From Gilichinskyi gelida (GTDB lineage Bacteria; Acidobacteriota; Thermoanaerobaculia; Gp7-AA8): a stretch of DNA of 64,000 nt. The notes under the pieces are model-generated. The model was given only the letters and a program-made list of their open reading frames with translations. It had not been told where the DNA came from and ran no database searches. The stretch is taken from contig JBBPII010000006.1 of the NCBI GenBank assembly GCA_038040385.1, forward strand, positions 124,001-188,000, read 5' to 3'. The position numbers and the translations under genes are program-made. Shown here piece after piece: positions 27,641-34,921 of this stretch (the first letter of the stretch is position 1; the number at the start of each line of letters is the position of its first letter).

Positions 27641-28480
27641 ATGCTCGTCACTCACACGATCGCCGAGACGCGCAACGCGCTCCCGGACGACGCCGCGATC
27701 GCGCTCGTCCCCACCATGGGCTTTCTCCACGAGGGCCATCTCTCGCTGGTCGACGCGGCGCGCGAGAGCGGCGCGGAATTCGTGGTCGTCTCCATCTTCG
27801 TCAACCCGAAGCAGTTCGGGCCGAAGGAGGACTTCGCGCGCTATCCGCGCGACGAAACGCGCGACCGCGAGCTGCTCGAGTCGCGCGGGGTCGACCTCCT
27901 CTTCCTTCCGAGCGTGGACGAGATCTACCCCGCGGGCGCGGTGACCACCGTCTCCCTGGCCGGCGTGGCGTCGCCGCTGGAAGGCGAACGGCGGCCGGGC
28001 CACTTCGAGGGGGTAGCCACGATCGTGCTGAAGCTCTTCAACATCGTGCAGCCCGACCTCGCCGTTTTCGGCCGCAAGGACGCGCAGCAGTGCGCGGTGA
28101 TCGCCCGGATGGTCCGCGACCTCGACGTGCCGGTGCGGCTGGTGTTCGCCGAGACCGTCCGCGAGCGCGACGGCCTGGCCATGTCGTCGCGCAACAGCTA
28201 CCTCACCGCCGAGGAGCGCGAGCGCGCGCCGGCCCTCCATCGCGCGCTGCGCGCTGGGGAGGAGGCGATCGTCCACGGCATCCACGACGCCGCCTCGATC
28301 GAGCTGCTGATGCGAAAGATGCTCGCCGAGACGCCGGGCATCGCCGTCGACTACCTGGTGGTCGTCGATCCGGAGACGTTCCTCCCGCCGGCCGACTTCC
28401 ACCGCGATGTTCTCCTCGCCGGCGCGGTGAAGCTCGGCGCCACGCGGCTCATCGACAACATCACGATTCCTTTATCCTGA
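27641..28480 (+). CDS. panC: Pantothenate synthetase
   Basis: ATP-dependent condensation of pantoate and beta-alanine. 279 residues with the HxGH-type motif as LVPTMGFLHEGHLSLVDAA near residue 22, FVNPKQFGP, GRKDAQQ and the KMSKS-like SSRNSYL. Its last codons and stop (ITIPLS-stop, TTATCCTGA) are supplied by the R4 repeat that follows, so the native C-terminus may have been trimmed or replaced. No Shine-Dalgarno sequence is visible because the R2 repeat abuts the ATG. Confidence 0.95.
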   Translation: MLVTHTIAETRNALPDDAAIALVPTMGFLHEGHLSLVDAARESGAEFVVVSIFVNPKQFGPKEDFARYPRDETRDRELLESRGVDLLFLPSVDEIYPAGAVTTVSLAGVASPLEGERRPGHFEGVATIVLKLFNIVQPDLAVFGRKDAQQCAVIARMVRDLDVPVRLVFAETVRERDGLAMSSRNSYLTAEERERAPALHRALRAGEEAIVHGIHDAASIELLMRKMLAETPGIAVDYLVVVDPETFLPPADFHRDVLLAGAVKLGATRLIDNITIPLS

Positions 28481-28560
28481 GCGAAGCGAAGGATCTGGCG
28501 CCCACATGCGCAGCGCACATGGGCGCCAGATCCTTCGGCGTCTTCGCGCCTCAGGATGAA
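28471..28560. repeat. Palindromic repeat, family R4 (copy a)
   Basis: Outer arms TTATCCTGAGCGAAGCGAAG and the complementary CTTCGCGCCTCAGGAT enclose a near-perfect inner palindrome built on GGATCTGGCGCCCACATGCG. It lies between the convergent panC and RNB genes, where it could be a bidirectional terminator, and provides the panC stop codon. The inner core is almost identical to copy d at 53339-53421. Confidence 0.9.
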
Positions 28561-30033
28561 CTACTTGTGGACGCGCGCGAAGTCGATGAAGCCGTTCTCG
28601 ACGTCCACCGACACGAGTTTGACCCGCACACGCTCGCCGATGTCGAGGCCGTGCGCGCCGTGCACGACCTTTCCCTCCACCGGCGGATGGAAGATGCGCA
28701 CCCAGGTTCCCTTCGGCGACGCGCCGGTCACCAAGCCGTCGAACGCCTCGCCGACGCGCGGCTCGAGCATGCAGGCCGCGGCCGCCTTCCGCACTTTCCG
28801 CTCCACCTTGTTCGCGGCATCCTCGGCGTCGGTGCAATGGCGCGCCAGCCTCGCCAGCTCGTCGTTGTCGTACGGCGGTTTCCCGCCGGCCAACGCCGCC
28901 TTCAGCAGGCGATGAGTGATCAGGTCGGGGAAGCGGCGATTCGGCGCGGTGGAATGCGAGTAGTCGCGCACCGCCAGGCCGAAGTGTCCGATGGAGTCCT
29001 CGCCCGGACGCTCGAGCACGTACTCGCCGGCGCCCATGGCCTTGACGATGGCCAGCGAGAGGTCGGGGAAGCGCAGCGGATCGGCCTTCCGGCGGCGGAC
29101 GAGAAACTTCTCGAGCGCGACGGGATCGGGCTCAGGCGGCAGCGGATCGTCGAGCTCCGCGGCGATGGCCTCGATGCGGTCCCACCGCTCCGGTGAGCGC
29201 ACCACGCGCCGCACGCTCGGAAATCCCTGCGCCTTCAGGTAGCGCGCGGTGACGCCGTTGGCGGCGATCATGAAGTCCTCGATGAGGTTCTTCGCGTTGT
29301 TGCGCGCCTCGGCACGCAGGTCGACCACCCGCCCGTCGCTGAACACCGGCCGGGCCTCGATGGTCTCCAGGTCGAGCGCGCCGTGCTGGTGCCGCAGGTC
29401 GCGCATGCGGTCCGCGGCGCCGTCCTGCATCTTGAGATTCTCGGCCAGGCCGCGTACCGCGGAGACCTTCGGCGGCGGATCGGCCTCGCCCTGCAGCCAC
29501 GGGCCGACGCTGTTGTACGCCAGCTTCGCCTTGTTGTGCACGCGCGCGCGGTAGACCTCGCCCTTGACCACCGTGCCGTCGCCGCCGACTTCGATGTCGA
29601 TGACCAACGCGATTCGGTTCTCATCCTCGTTGAGGGACGTGAGGTCAGTCGACAACTTCTCCGGCAGCATCGGGAAAACGCGCGCCGCGGTGTAGACCGA
29701 CGTCGTGTTCTGTTGGGCGTGATCGTCGATCGGCGTGCCCTTCTTCACCAGCGCATCGACGTCGGCGACGGCGATCATGCAGCGCACCCGGCCGCCGCCG
29801 AGGTCCTCGGCGAAGGTGAGCTGGTCGAGGTCGCGCGAGTCGTCGTTGTCGATCGAGCACCAGAGGAGCTCGCGCAGGTCGCGGACGTCGTCGTCGGCGG
29901 GCCCGTCGATCGCCGCGGCCTGGCGCATCGCGGCGTCTGGAAACTCCGGCGCCAGCCCGCGCTCGAGCATGGCCTCGCGCGCGATGTCGTCGAGCAGTTC
30001 GTGCTGGCTGCAACCCGGCCGGCGGTTGGACAT
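28561..30033 (-). CDS. RNB-domain exoribonuclease (RNase II/R family)
   Basis: 490 residues. The RNB catalytic signature is CSIDNDDSRDLDQLTFAED near residue 53, followed by MIAVADVDALVKKGTPIDDHA, PMLPEKLSTDLTSLN and the later HSTAPNRRFPDL. A short C-terminal segment (about 425-490, GLVTGASPKGTWVRIFHPPVEGKV) looks like an S1-type RNA-binding domain. The usual N-terminal cold-shock domains are missing, so it is shorter than RNase R (about 700-800 residues). Processive 3'-5' RNA decay is expected. Start ATG 30033; divergent from pxpBC 28 bases away. Confidence 0.9.
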   Translation of the reverse strand: MSNRRPGCSQHELLDDIAREAMLERGLAPEFPDAAMRQAAAIDGPADDDVRDLRELLWCSIDNDDSRDLDQLTFAEDLGGGRVRCMIAVADVDALVKKGTPIDDHAQQNTTSVYTAARVFPMLPEKLSTDLTSLNEDENRIALVIDIEVGGDGTVVKGEVYRARVHNKAKLAYNSVGPWLQGEADPPPKVSAVRGLAENLKMQDGAADRMRDLRHQHGALDLETIEARPVFSDGRVVDLRAEARNNAKNLIEDFMIAANGVTARYLKAQGFPSVRRVVRSPERWDRIEAIAAELDDPLPPEPDPVALEKFLVRRRKADPLRFPDLSLAIVKAMGAGEYVLERPGEDSIGHFGLAVRDYSHSTAPNRRFPDLITHRLLKAALAGGKPPYDNDELARLARHCTDAEDAANKVERKVRKAAAACMLEPRVGEAFDGLVTGASPKGTWVRIFHPPVEGKVVHGAHGLDIGERVRVKLVSVDVENGFIDFARVHK

Positions 30034-30061
30034 GAGAGCGGAGACGTTACCATCAGCGAGC

Positions 30062-31393
30062 ATGCAGCCGGTAGTGTCGCGCGCGGGCGACCGCGCGCTT
30101 CTGATCGACCTCGGCGCGGACGTTTCCGCCGCCGCGCTGCACGCGGCCGCGGCCGCCGCACGCGGGTGGGCGGGGGTGGCGGCGTGCGTGGTGGGGCAGC
30201 AGTCGTTGTACGTGGTGTTCGAGAATGAGTTGGCAGTTGACCGTTGGCCGTTGACCGTGGACACCACGCCTCGGTCAACGGCCAACGGCCAACGGCGAAC
30301 GATTGAAGTGAGCTTCGCCGACGAGTACGCCCTCGACCTCGCGGAGTTCCTGGCGCACGCCGCTCTCACCCGCGACGAGTTCCTCGCCCGGCTTCCGTCG
30401 ATTCGCTTGACCGCGCGCTACCTCGGCTTCCGGGCCGGCTTCGCGTATCTCGAAGGGTGGCCGTGGCCGATGCCGCGGCGTGAGCGCTCGCGCAACCTCG
30501 TGCCGGGCGGCAGCTTCGGGATCGCCGCGTCGATGGCCGGCTTCTACCCCATCGACTCGCCGGGCGGCTGGAACATCCTCGGCCGCACCGGTGCGAATCT
30601 GGCGAACGCGATCGGGGTGGGCGATGAGATCGAGATCGTGCCGACCCTCTCCCCCGTCATCCTGAGCCCCGCAGAGGGCGAAGGATCTCCGTCGGGACCA
30701 ATCATCGCCGACGTCCTCTTCCCCGGCCAGCTCACCACCATCGTCGCCCCCCGCGACTGGACCCGCATCGCCCGCGGTATCTCACCCGGCGGCCCGTTCG
30801 ACGAGCAGATGGCGGCGGCAACTGGCGACGGCCCCTGGCTCGAGTGCGTGCTCGTCGCGCCGCGGCTGCGCTTTCGCGTAGCGAGAAGGGTCGGGTGGTG
30901 GGGCGGGAAGCGCGTGATTCAGGCCGGCGAGATCCTCGACCTCGGCAGGCTGCCGATGTTCCGCGGCTACATCGCCATCGAAGGCGGCGTGGCCGAGGGA
31001 CCGATCGAAAAGGTGCTGTACGAAGCGAGCAATCCAGCAAAGCCCCGCGAGACCCCGAGACCCCGAGACCCCGAGACCAAGACGATTCACATCATCCGAG
31101 GCCCCCACGAAGCCCCACCCCTCCCCGAAGACTGGCAAGTCACGCAAGAGCTGAACCGTGTCGGCATCAGACTCCGCTCTCAGGCAACCGGCAACCGGCA
31201 ACCGGCAACTCTCCCCTCGGTCGGCATGCAATTCGGCACGCTCCAATGGCACCCCGACGGCAGCCTGGTGGCCATGGGCCCCGACCATCCGGTCACCGGC
31301 GGCTATCTGCAGCCGGCCACCGTGGTCTGGCGCGATCTGTGGAAGCTGGGGCAGCTCGCGCCGGGCGATCGCGTCCGGCTAGTCGCCGAGTGA
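30062..31393 (+). CDS. Fused 5-oxoprolinase subunits PxpB-PxpC, carrying four in-frame repeat insertions
   Basis: 443 residues. The N-terminal half is PxpB/KipI-like (YLGFRAGFAYLEGWP, PGGSFGIAASMAGFYPIDSPGGWNILGRT); the C-terminal half is PxpC/KipA-like (LFPGQLTTIVAPRDW, GGPFDEQMA, GMQFGTLQWHPDGS, TGGYLQPATVVWRDL). With PxpA this family hydrolyses 5-oxoproline with ATP; no pxpA is in the window. Four segments foreign to the family are encoded by repeats: about residues 57-80 (R1), 199-209 (R4-type), 327-339 (R2-type) and 374-383 (ACCGGCA iterations), all without frameshift. The PxpC half is shorter than usual. Whether the enzyme is active is uncertain. Confidence 0.85.
   Translation: MQPVVSRAGDRALLIDLGADVSAAALHAAAAAARGWAGVAACVVGQQSLYVVFENELAVDRWPLTVDTTPRSTANGQRRTIEVSFADEYALDLAEFLAHAALTRDEFLARLPSIRLTARYLGFRAGFAYLEGWPWPMPRRERSRNLVPGGSFGIAASMAGFYPIDSPGGWNILGRTGANLANAIGVGDEIEIVPTLSPVILSPAEGEGSPSGPIIADVLFPGQLTTIVAPRDWTRIARGISPGGPFDEQMAAATGDGPWLECVLVAPRLRFRVARRVGWWGGKRVIQAGEILDLGRLPMFRGYIAIEGGVAEGPIEKVLYEASNPAKPRETPRPRDPETKTIHIIRGPHEAPPLPEDWQVTQELNRVGIRLRSQATGNRQPATLPSVGMQFGTLQWHPDGSLVAMGPDHPVTGGYLQPATVVWRDLWKLGQLAPGDRVRLVAE
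30231..30300. repeat. Palindromic repeat, family R1 (copy b), inside pxpBC
   Basis: Arms CCGTTGGCCGTTGACCG (30241-30257) and CGGTCAACGGCCAACGG (30272-30288) match copy a at 1660-1726, including the terminal AACGGCGAAC. It is translated in frame (AVDRWPLTVDTTPRSTANGQ) without a stop. Confidence 0.9.
30656..30688. repeat. Half R4-type repeat inside pxpBC
   Basis: GTCATCCTGAGCCCCGCAGA followed by GGGCGAAGGATCT resembles the left part of the R4 elements that elsewhere terminate genes. Here the TGA of CCTGAG falls out of frame, so it is read through as VILSPAEGEGSP. Confidence 0.75.
31041..31078. repeat. Tandem CGAGACCC repeat inside pxpBC (R2-related)
   Basis: About four iterations of an 8-base CCCCGAGA unit, encoding the proline/arginine-rich RETPRPRDPET stretch. 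Its complement resembles GGGGTCTCGCGGGGCT in the R2 copy after argS (41426-41511). Confidence 0.7.
31182..31210. repeat. Tandem ACCGGCA repeat inside pxpBC
   Basis: Iterated 7-base ACCGGCA units encode the ATGNRQPAT stretch between conserved PxpC segments. Fourth repeat-derived interruption of the same gene. Confidence 0.75.
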
Positions 31394-32440
31394 GTAGCCG
31401 GCGCGGGCGTGCACGCGGAACTCGGGGTTCTTCAGCGTCACTTCCACCGGCTGGAAACCGCGCTTCCCCTTCGGCTTCTGGCTATAGTAACTAATGAGAT
31501 AGTAGCCGACGGTGCGCTTCTCGATCTGCTTGAGCGGCGTGACGAAGCTGGTGTGGAAGCGGAAGTAATCGCCGTTGGTGTCCGTCGCCAGGCGCGACAG
31601 ATTCTGGTGGACGTACTCCGGCACGCTGACGCCCGCGTCGTTGAGATTGATGGCGTAGACGGCGACGTTCGAGCGATTGAGCGAGTTGACCATCGGCTGG
31701 TAGAAGCGGCTGGTGTTGACCACCATCTGGCCGCGGACGTCCTCGTCCGGCGCCACGATCCCGGCGGAGAAGAGCACCATGTCCTTGCGCGCGCGCAGCG
31801 GACGCAGCGCATCGCCGAGGGTCTGCAGCGCCTCGTAGACCGTGCCGGTGCCGCTCATCATCTCGTTGAGGTCGATGTTGCGGAGGATCGACGGACCGGT
31901 GGCCGGGCCGTCGGCGGCGCTCATCAGGCCGCGGCCGTACTTCGTCACTTCGTCCAGCGCGCGGAGCACCGTTCGCCGGTCGGCGGTGAAGTCGGTGTAG
32001 ACCTTGAGGCGCACGTCGTGGCCGACCACCGCCACGCGATCCTCGGGGCGCATGCGATCTTCGACGAATCGCGCCAGCTCGTGGCGGGCGATGCGCGTCG
32101 GGTCGCTGCTCGCGCTCACCTCGGGCTTGTCGAAGAAGAAGACGAGGTAGCGCTCGTCGTGGACGCGCTCGACCTTGAACGCCGCGTTCTTCTCGGCGGC
32201 GTCGAGGAGCTTGCGGCTGGTGAAGTACTCGAGCGAGTCGATCTGCTGGGCTACGCCGTTCTCGCGGACGATGAAGTCGTCCTTGGCCAGGCCGAGGATC
32301 TGGTTGCCGCGGTGGTCGGTGACGGTGGCGTCGAGGAGGACGAGATTGACGTCGACCTTGGCTTTGAACGGCTCGGCGGGCTGCTGGGCCAGGAGGGGAG
32401 AGACGGCGACAAACACGAGGGAAACGAACCGCTTGATCAT
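31379..32440 (-). CDS. VWFA-related protein of the acidobacterial type, exported
   Basis: 353 residues with an N-terminal signal peptide (MIKRFVSLVFVAVSPLLAQQPA). It then shows VDVNLVLLDATVTDHRGNQILGLAKDDFIVRENGVAQ and FFDKPEVS...HELARFVEDRMRPEDRVAVVG, the pattern of the VWFA-related Acidobacterial domain (TIGR03436), and ends HARAGYSL as members of that family do. Function unknown; probably an extracytoplasmic protein-interaction domain. The start is ATG 32440; upstream codons are non-coding. The 3' end overlaps the convergent pxpBC by 15 bases. The best taxonomic clue in the window. Confidence 0.9.
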   Translation of the reverse strand: MIKRFVSLVFVAVSPLLAQQPAEPFKAKVDVNLVLLDATVTDHRGNQILGLAKDDFIVRENGVAQQIDSLEYFTSRKLLDAAEKNAAFKVERVHDERYLVFFFDKPEVSASSDPTRIARHELARFVEDRMRPEDRVAVVGHDVRLKVYTDFTADRRTVLRALDEVTKYGRGLMSAADGPATGPSILRNIDLNEMMSGTGTVYEALQTLGDALRPLRARKDMVLFSAGIVAPDEDVRGQMVVNTSRFYQPMVNSLNRSNVAVYAINLNDAGVSVPEYVHQNLSRLATDTNGDYFRFHTSFVTPLKQIEKRTVGYYLISYYSQKPKGKRGFQPVEVTLKNPEFRVHARAGYSLGD

Positions 32441-32501
32441 GAGAGCCGCAACGGGTGGCGAGCGCAGCCGATTCCGGGAATCGTGCCGCGGCGGTGCCGG
32501 T

Positions 32502-32530
32502 TTGACCGGTGGACGCGCTACCCCTAGAAT
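32502..32530 (+). promoter_or_regulatory. Sigma-70-type promoter of tRNA-Pro
   Basis: TTGACC (32502-32507), 17 bases, TAGAAT (32525-32530): near-consensus spacing and hexamers, about 41 bases upstream of the mature tRNA 5' end. Confidence 0.75.
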
Positions 32531-32570
32531 CCGCGTCTCTTTGCGCTTCCCGGCGCAGATCCACACCAAT

Positions 32571-32648
32571 CGGGGCATAGCTCAGCCTGGTTAGAGCGCA
32601 CGGTTCGGGACCGTGAGGTCGGAGGTTCAAATCCTCTTGCCCCGACCA
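32571..32648 (+). tRNA. tRNA-Pro (anticodon CGG), CCA encoded
   Basis: A full cloverleaf can be drawn by hand: 7-base-pair acceptor CGGGGCA/TGCCCCG, D-arm GCTC...GAGC, anticodon stem CACGG/CCGTG around loop TTCGGGA (anticodon CGG), T-arm GGAGG/CCTCT around TTCAAAT, discriminator A and genomically encoded CCA. Confidence 0.95.
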
Positions 32649-32658
32649 TCCATCAAGT

Positions 32659-32688
32659 TTGACATCGCAACGGCCCTCATGGTGGAAT
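32659..32688 (+). promoter_or_regulatory. Candidate promoter of the bfd-bfr operon
   Basis: TTGACA (32659-32664), 18 bases, TGGAAT (32683-32688), upstream of the Fur-type palindrome and bfd. The perfect -35 hexamer makes it credible; the -10 is weaker. Confidence 0.55.
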
Positions 32689-32700
32689 GTCCAAACGAGA

Positions 32701-32717
32701 TTGAGACTTAGTCTCAA
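32701..32717. promoter_or_regulatory. Fur-type iron operator upstream of bfd
   Basis: TTGAGACTTAGTCTCAA is a perfect 17-base palindrome (8-1-8), 4 bases before the bfd ATG and just downstream of the candidate promoter. It has the layout of Fur boxes of the TTGAGAATNATTCTCAA kind and controls iron-storage genes, the expected regulon. Binding is inferred. Confidence 0.72.
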
Positions 32718-32721
32718 CAAC

Positions 32722-32931
32722 ATGATCGTCTGCAACTGCCGGGCAGCCTCCCAACGCGACGTCCACTCCGCCATCCAGCGCGGCGCCGAATGTCTCTCCG
32801 ACCTCAAGCGCTGCGGCATCGGCGACGATTGCGGCTCCTGCCACGACTTGCTTCGCGCCATGCTGGGGCGTCCCACCCACCAACATCCCAACATCCCGAC
32901 CTTCCAACCTGCGATAACCTTCGCCCCATGA
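32722..32931 (+). CDS. bfd: Bacterioferritin-associated ferredoxin
   Basis: 69-residue BFD-type [2Fe-2S] protein that delivers electrons to bacterioferritin to mobilise stored iron. Cluster cysteines are visible as MIVCNC (C4, C6) and CGIGDDCGSC (candidates C31, C37, C40); typical proteins use four. The last about 20 residues (PTHQHPNIPTFQ...) are unusual and probably unstructured. The stop overlaps the bfr ATG (ATGA), confirming the functional pair. Confidence 0.9.
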   Translation: MIVCNCRAASQRDVHSAIQRGAECLSDLKRCGIGDDCGSCHDLLRAMLGRPTHQHPNIPTFQPAITFAP

Positions 32932-33404
32932 AGGGCGACAAGAAAATCATCGAGATCCTCAACGACGTCCTGACCGCTGAGCTCACCGCCATCAACCAGT
33001 ACTTCGTCCACGGCGAGATGTGCGAGAACTGGGGCTTCGGTCGGCTGCAGAGCGCCATCCGCAAGCACTCCATCGGCGAGATGAAGCACGCCGAAAAGAT
33101 CATCGAGCGGATCCTCTTCCTCGATGGCATCCCCAACATGCAGCGCCTCGGCAAGATCAACATCGGCGAGAACGTCCCGGAGATCCTGCGCCTCGATCTC
33201 GCTCTGGAGATGGAGGCCGTGGCCCGCCTCAACCCGCAGATCGAGGAGTGCCGCAAGCTCGACGACAACGCCACCCGGCATCTCCTGGAAGAGATCCTCA
33301 CCGACGAGGAAGAACACATCGACTGGATCGAGGCGCAGCTCGCGCTGATCGAGCAGGTCGGCGCGCAGAACTACCTCGCGCAGCAGATCCACGAATCCGA
33401 ATGA
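32928..33404 (+). CDS. bfr: Bacterioferritin
   Basis: 158-residue haem-containing ferritin that oxidises and stores iron in a 24-mer. Ferroxidase ligands E18, E51 and H54 and haem ligand M52 are in register (AELTAINQY, SIGEMKHAEKIIERI), with the later E/EEH pair in ILTDEEEHIDW. Length is normal. Second gene of the bfd-bfr operon; its stop overlaps the next ATG. Confidence 0.96.
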   Translation: MKGDKKIIEILNDVLTAELTAINQYFVHGEMCENWGFGRLQSAIRKHSIGEMKHAEKIIERILFLDGIPNMQRLGKINIGENVPEILRLDLALEMEAVARLNPQIEECRKLDDNATRHLLEEILTDEEEHIDWIEAQLALIEQVGAQNYLAQQIHESE

Positions 33405-34297
33405 AGTGCGCGCTGGCCGTCCTCATCACGCTGCTCGCCGCGACGACGCTCCTGGCCTGGGGCGAGAAGGGGCACTACATCGTCAATGAGGCGGCGACCG
33501 CGTCGCTGCCGACTGACATGCCCCACTTTTTCTACCAGGCCTTTCCGCAGCTCGTCTGGGAGGCGTACTCCCCTGACCGCTGGCGCGGCGCGGGGCCGTC
33601 GATCGACGCGGCCAACGGGCCCGATCACTTCCTCGACTACGAGTACGTCGACGGCCTCAAGCTGCCGCCCGACCGCTACAAGTTCGTCGCCCTCCTCGGC
33701 ACCTCGGGGACGCTGCGGCGCCATGGGCTCGAGAACTCATGGACCGGGGTTTTGCCATGGCGCATCGCGGAGCTGTGCGAGCGCCTGACCAACGAGTGGC
33801 GGCAGTGGCGGTTCGCGCCGCGCGGCTCGCGCGAGCGCGCCTTCATCGAGGCCGACATCATCCGCGACGCCGGCGTGCTCGGGCACTTCGTCGGCGACGG
33901 ATCCAATCCGCATCACGCCACCTTCCACTACAACGGCTGGGCCGGGCTGAACCCGAACGGCTATCCGATCGATTGCGGCACGCACGACCGTTTCGAGCGC
34001 TACTTCGTCTCGCACGCCATGGCCACGGCGGACGTGGTTCCGCGGGTCAAGCCGCCGGCACTGCGGACGGACTATTTCGCGGCCGCGCTGGAGGAAATCC
34101 GCGAGTCCAACTCGCTGGTGGAACCGCTCTACCGCCTCGACCGCGACGGCGCGTTCAGGCTGGTCACGCCGCCGTCGCCGCAGGGTGTCGACTTTGCCGG
34201 CGCGCGCCTCGCCGCTGGCGCCGGCATGCTGCGCGATCTCTGGTGGTCGACGTGGAAGAACTCCGAGAAGGCGCCGAAGCGCGGCAGCGACGACTAA
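33401..34297 (+). CDS. S1/P1-nuclease / phospholipase C-like zinc hydrolase, exported
   Basis: 298 residues with a signal peptide (MKCALAVLITLLAATTLLA) followed by mature N-terminus WGEKGHYIVNEAA, where the Trp and His of this superfamily bind zinc. Further candidate ligands lie in DAANGPDHFLDYE, GVLGHFVGDGSNPHHATFHYNGW and GTHDRFERYF. Periplasmic or secreted nuclease or phosphatase activity is expected. Its ATG overlaps the bfr stop (ATGA), so it is the third gene of the iron operon. The link to iron is unclear; phosphate or nucleotide scavenging during iron loading is one guess. Confidence 0.8.
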   Translation: MKCALAVLITLLAATTLLAWGEKGHYIVNEAATASLPTDMPHFFYQAFPQLVWEAYSPDRWRGAGPSIDAANGPDHFLDYEYVDGLKLPPDRYKFVALLGTSGTLRRHGLENSWTGVLPWRIAELCERLTNEWRQWRFAPRGSRERAFIEADIIRDAGVLGHFVGDGSNPHHATFHYNGWAGLNPNGYPIDCGTHDRFERYFVSHAMATADVVPRVKPPALRTDYFAAALEEIRESNSLVEPLYRLDRDGAFRLVTPPSPQGVDFAGARLAAGAGMLRDLWWSTWKNSEKAPKRGSDD

Positions 34298-34308
34298 CCC
34301 GCCCGCCG

Positions 34309-34406
34309 TCATTCTGAGCCGCGAAGCTTGCCCTGAGCGAAGCCGAAGGGACGGCGAAGAATCTCAGGCGGCGTGAACGAGATCCTTCGCTGCGCTCAGG
34401 ATGACG
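34309..34406. repeat. Palindromic repeat, family R4 (copy b)
   Basis: GTCATTCTGAGCCGCGAAGC at the left and GATCCTTCGCTGCGCTCAGGATGAC at the right are complementary outer arms, with an inner GCCCTGAGCGAAGCCGAAGGG. Lies between convergent genes and provides the stop codon of the adenosyltransferase on the minus strand. Confidence 0.85.
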
Positions 34407-34920
34407 GGGACCACGGCACATCGTCGACGCCGTGCTTCAGGTTGGCGAAACGCGCGGCGACGAAGAGGAAATCGGACAATCGGTTGAGGTAGGCGATCGA
34501 TGAGTCATCGTGCAGCGCCACGACCAGCCGCTCCGCCCTCCGGCAGACGGTCCGCGCCACGTGCAACTGCGCCGCCGCCGCGCACCCACCCGGCAGGATG
34601 AAATTGCGCAGCGGCGGAAGCTCGCTCTCCATCCCATCGATCGCCCGCTCCAGCTCCGCGATGCGCTGCGGATCGGCGCCCGCGAACCGGCTCGTCCCTG
34701 GCGACGCCAGGTGCGCGCCGACATCGAAGAGGTCCGACTGGATGCGTCCGAGGTGATCGTCGAGCGGCGAGGCGGGCCAGGTGGCTCGCGCCGCGCCAAT
34801 GAAGGCGTTGAGCTCGTCGACCGTGCCGTAGGCGGCGATGCGCGGGTCGTCTTTGGGAACGCGCGCGCCGCCGAAGAAGGAGGTGTCGCCTTGATCGCCG
34901 GAGCGGGTGTATATCTTCGT
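34396..34920 (-). CDS. PduO-type cob(I)alamin adenosyltransferase, apparent ACG start
   Basis: 174 residues; transfers the adenosyl group of ATP to corrinoid cobalt to make coenzyme B12. Landmarks: KIYTRSGDQGDTSFFGG (ATP-binding N-terminus), YGTVDELNAFIGAARA near residue 33, FILPGGCAAAAQLHVARTVCRRAER near residue 107 and YLNRLSDFLFVAAR near residue 146. The frame has no ATG/GTG/TTG before the conserved N-terminus. ACG (34920-34918) follows GGAGG by 6 bases, one base after the upstream stop, and yields MKIYTRSGD, the usual family start. Its stop (SPSS-stop) comes from repeat R4b. Second gene behind the repeat-rich response regulator. Confidence 0.85.
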   Translation of the reverse strand, partial: TKIYTRSGDQGDTSFFGGARVPKDDPRIAAYGTVDELNAFIGAARATWPASPLDDHLGRIQSDLFDVGAHLASPGTSRFAGADPQRIAELERAIDGMESELPPLRNFILPGGCAAAAQLHVARTVCRRAERLVVALHDDSSIAYLNRLSDFLFVAARFANLKHGVDDVPWSPSS

Positions 34921-34921
34921 C

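Noticed and set aside
31041..31210. Short tandem repeats considered as a CRISPR array
   Set aside because: Units are 7-8 bases with no spacers and lie inside a coding gene. No cas genes in the window.
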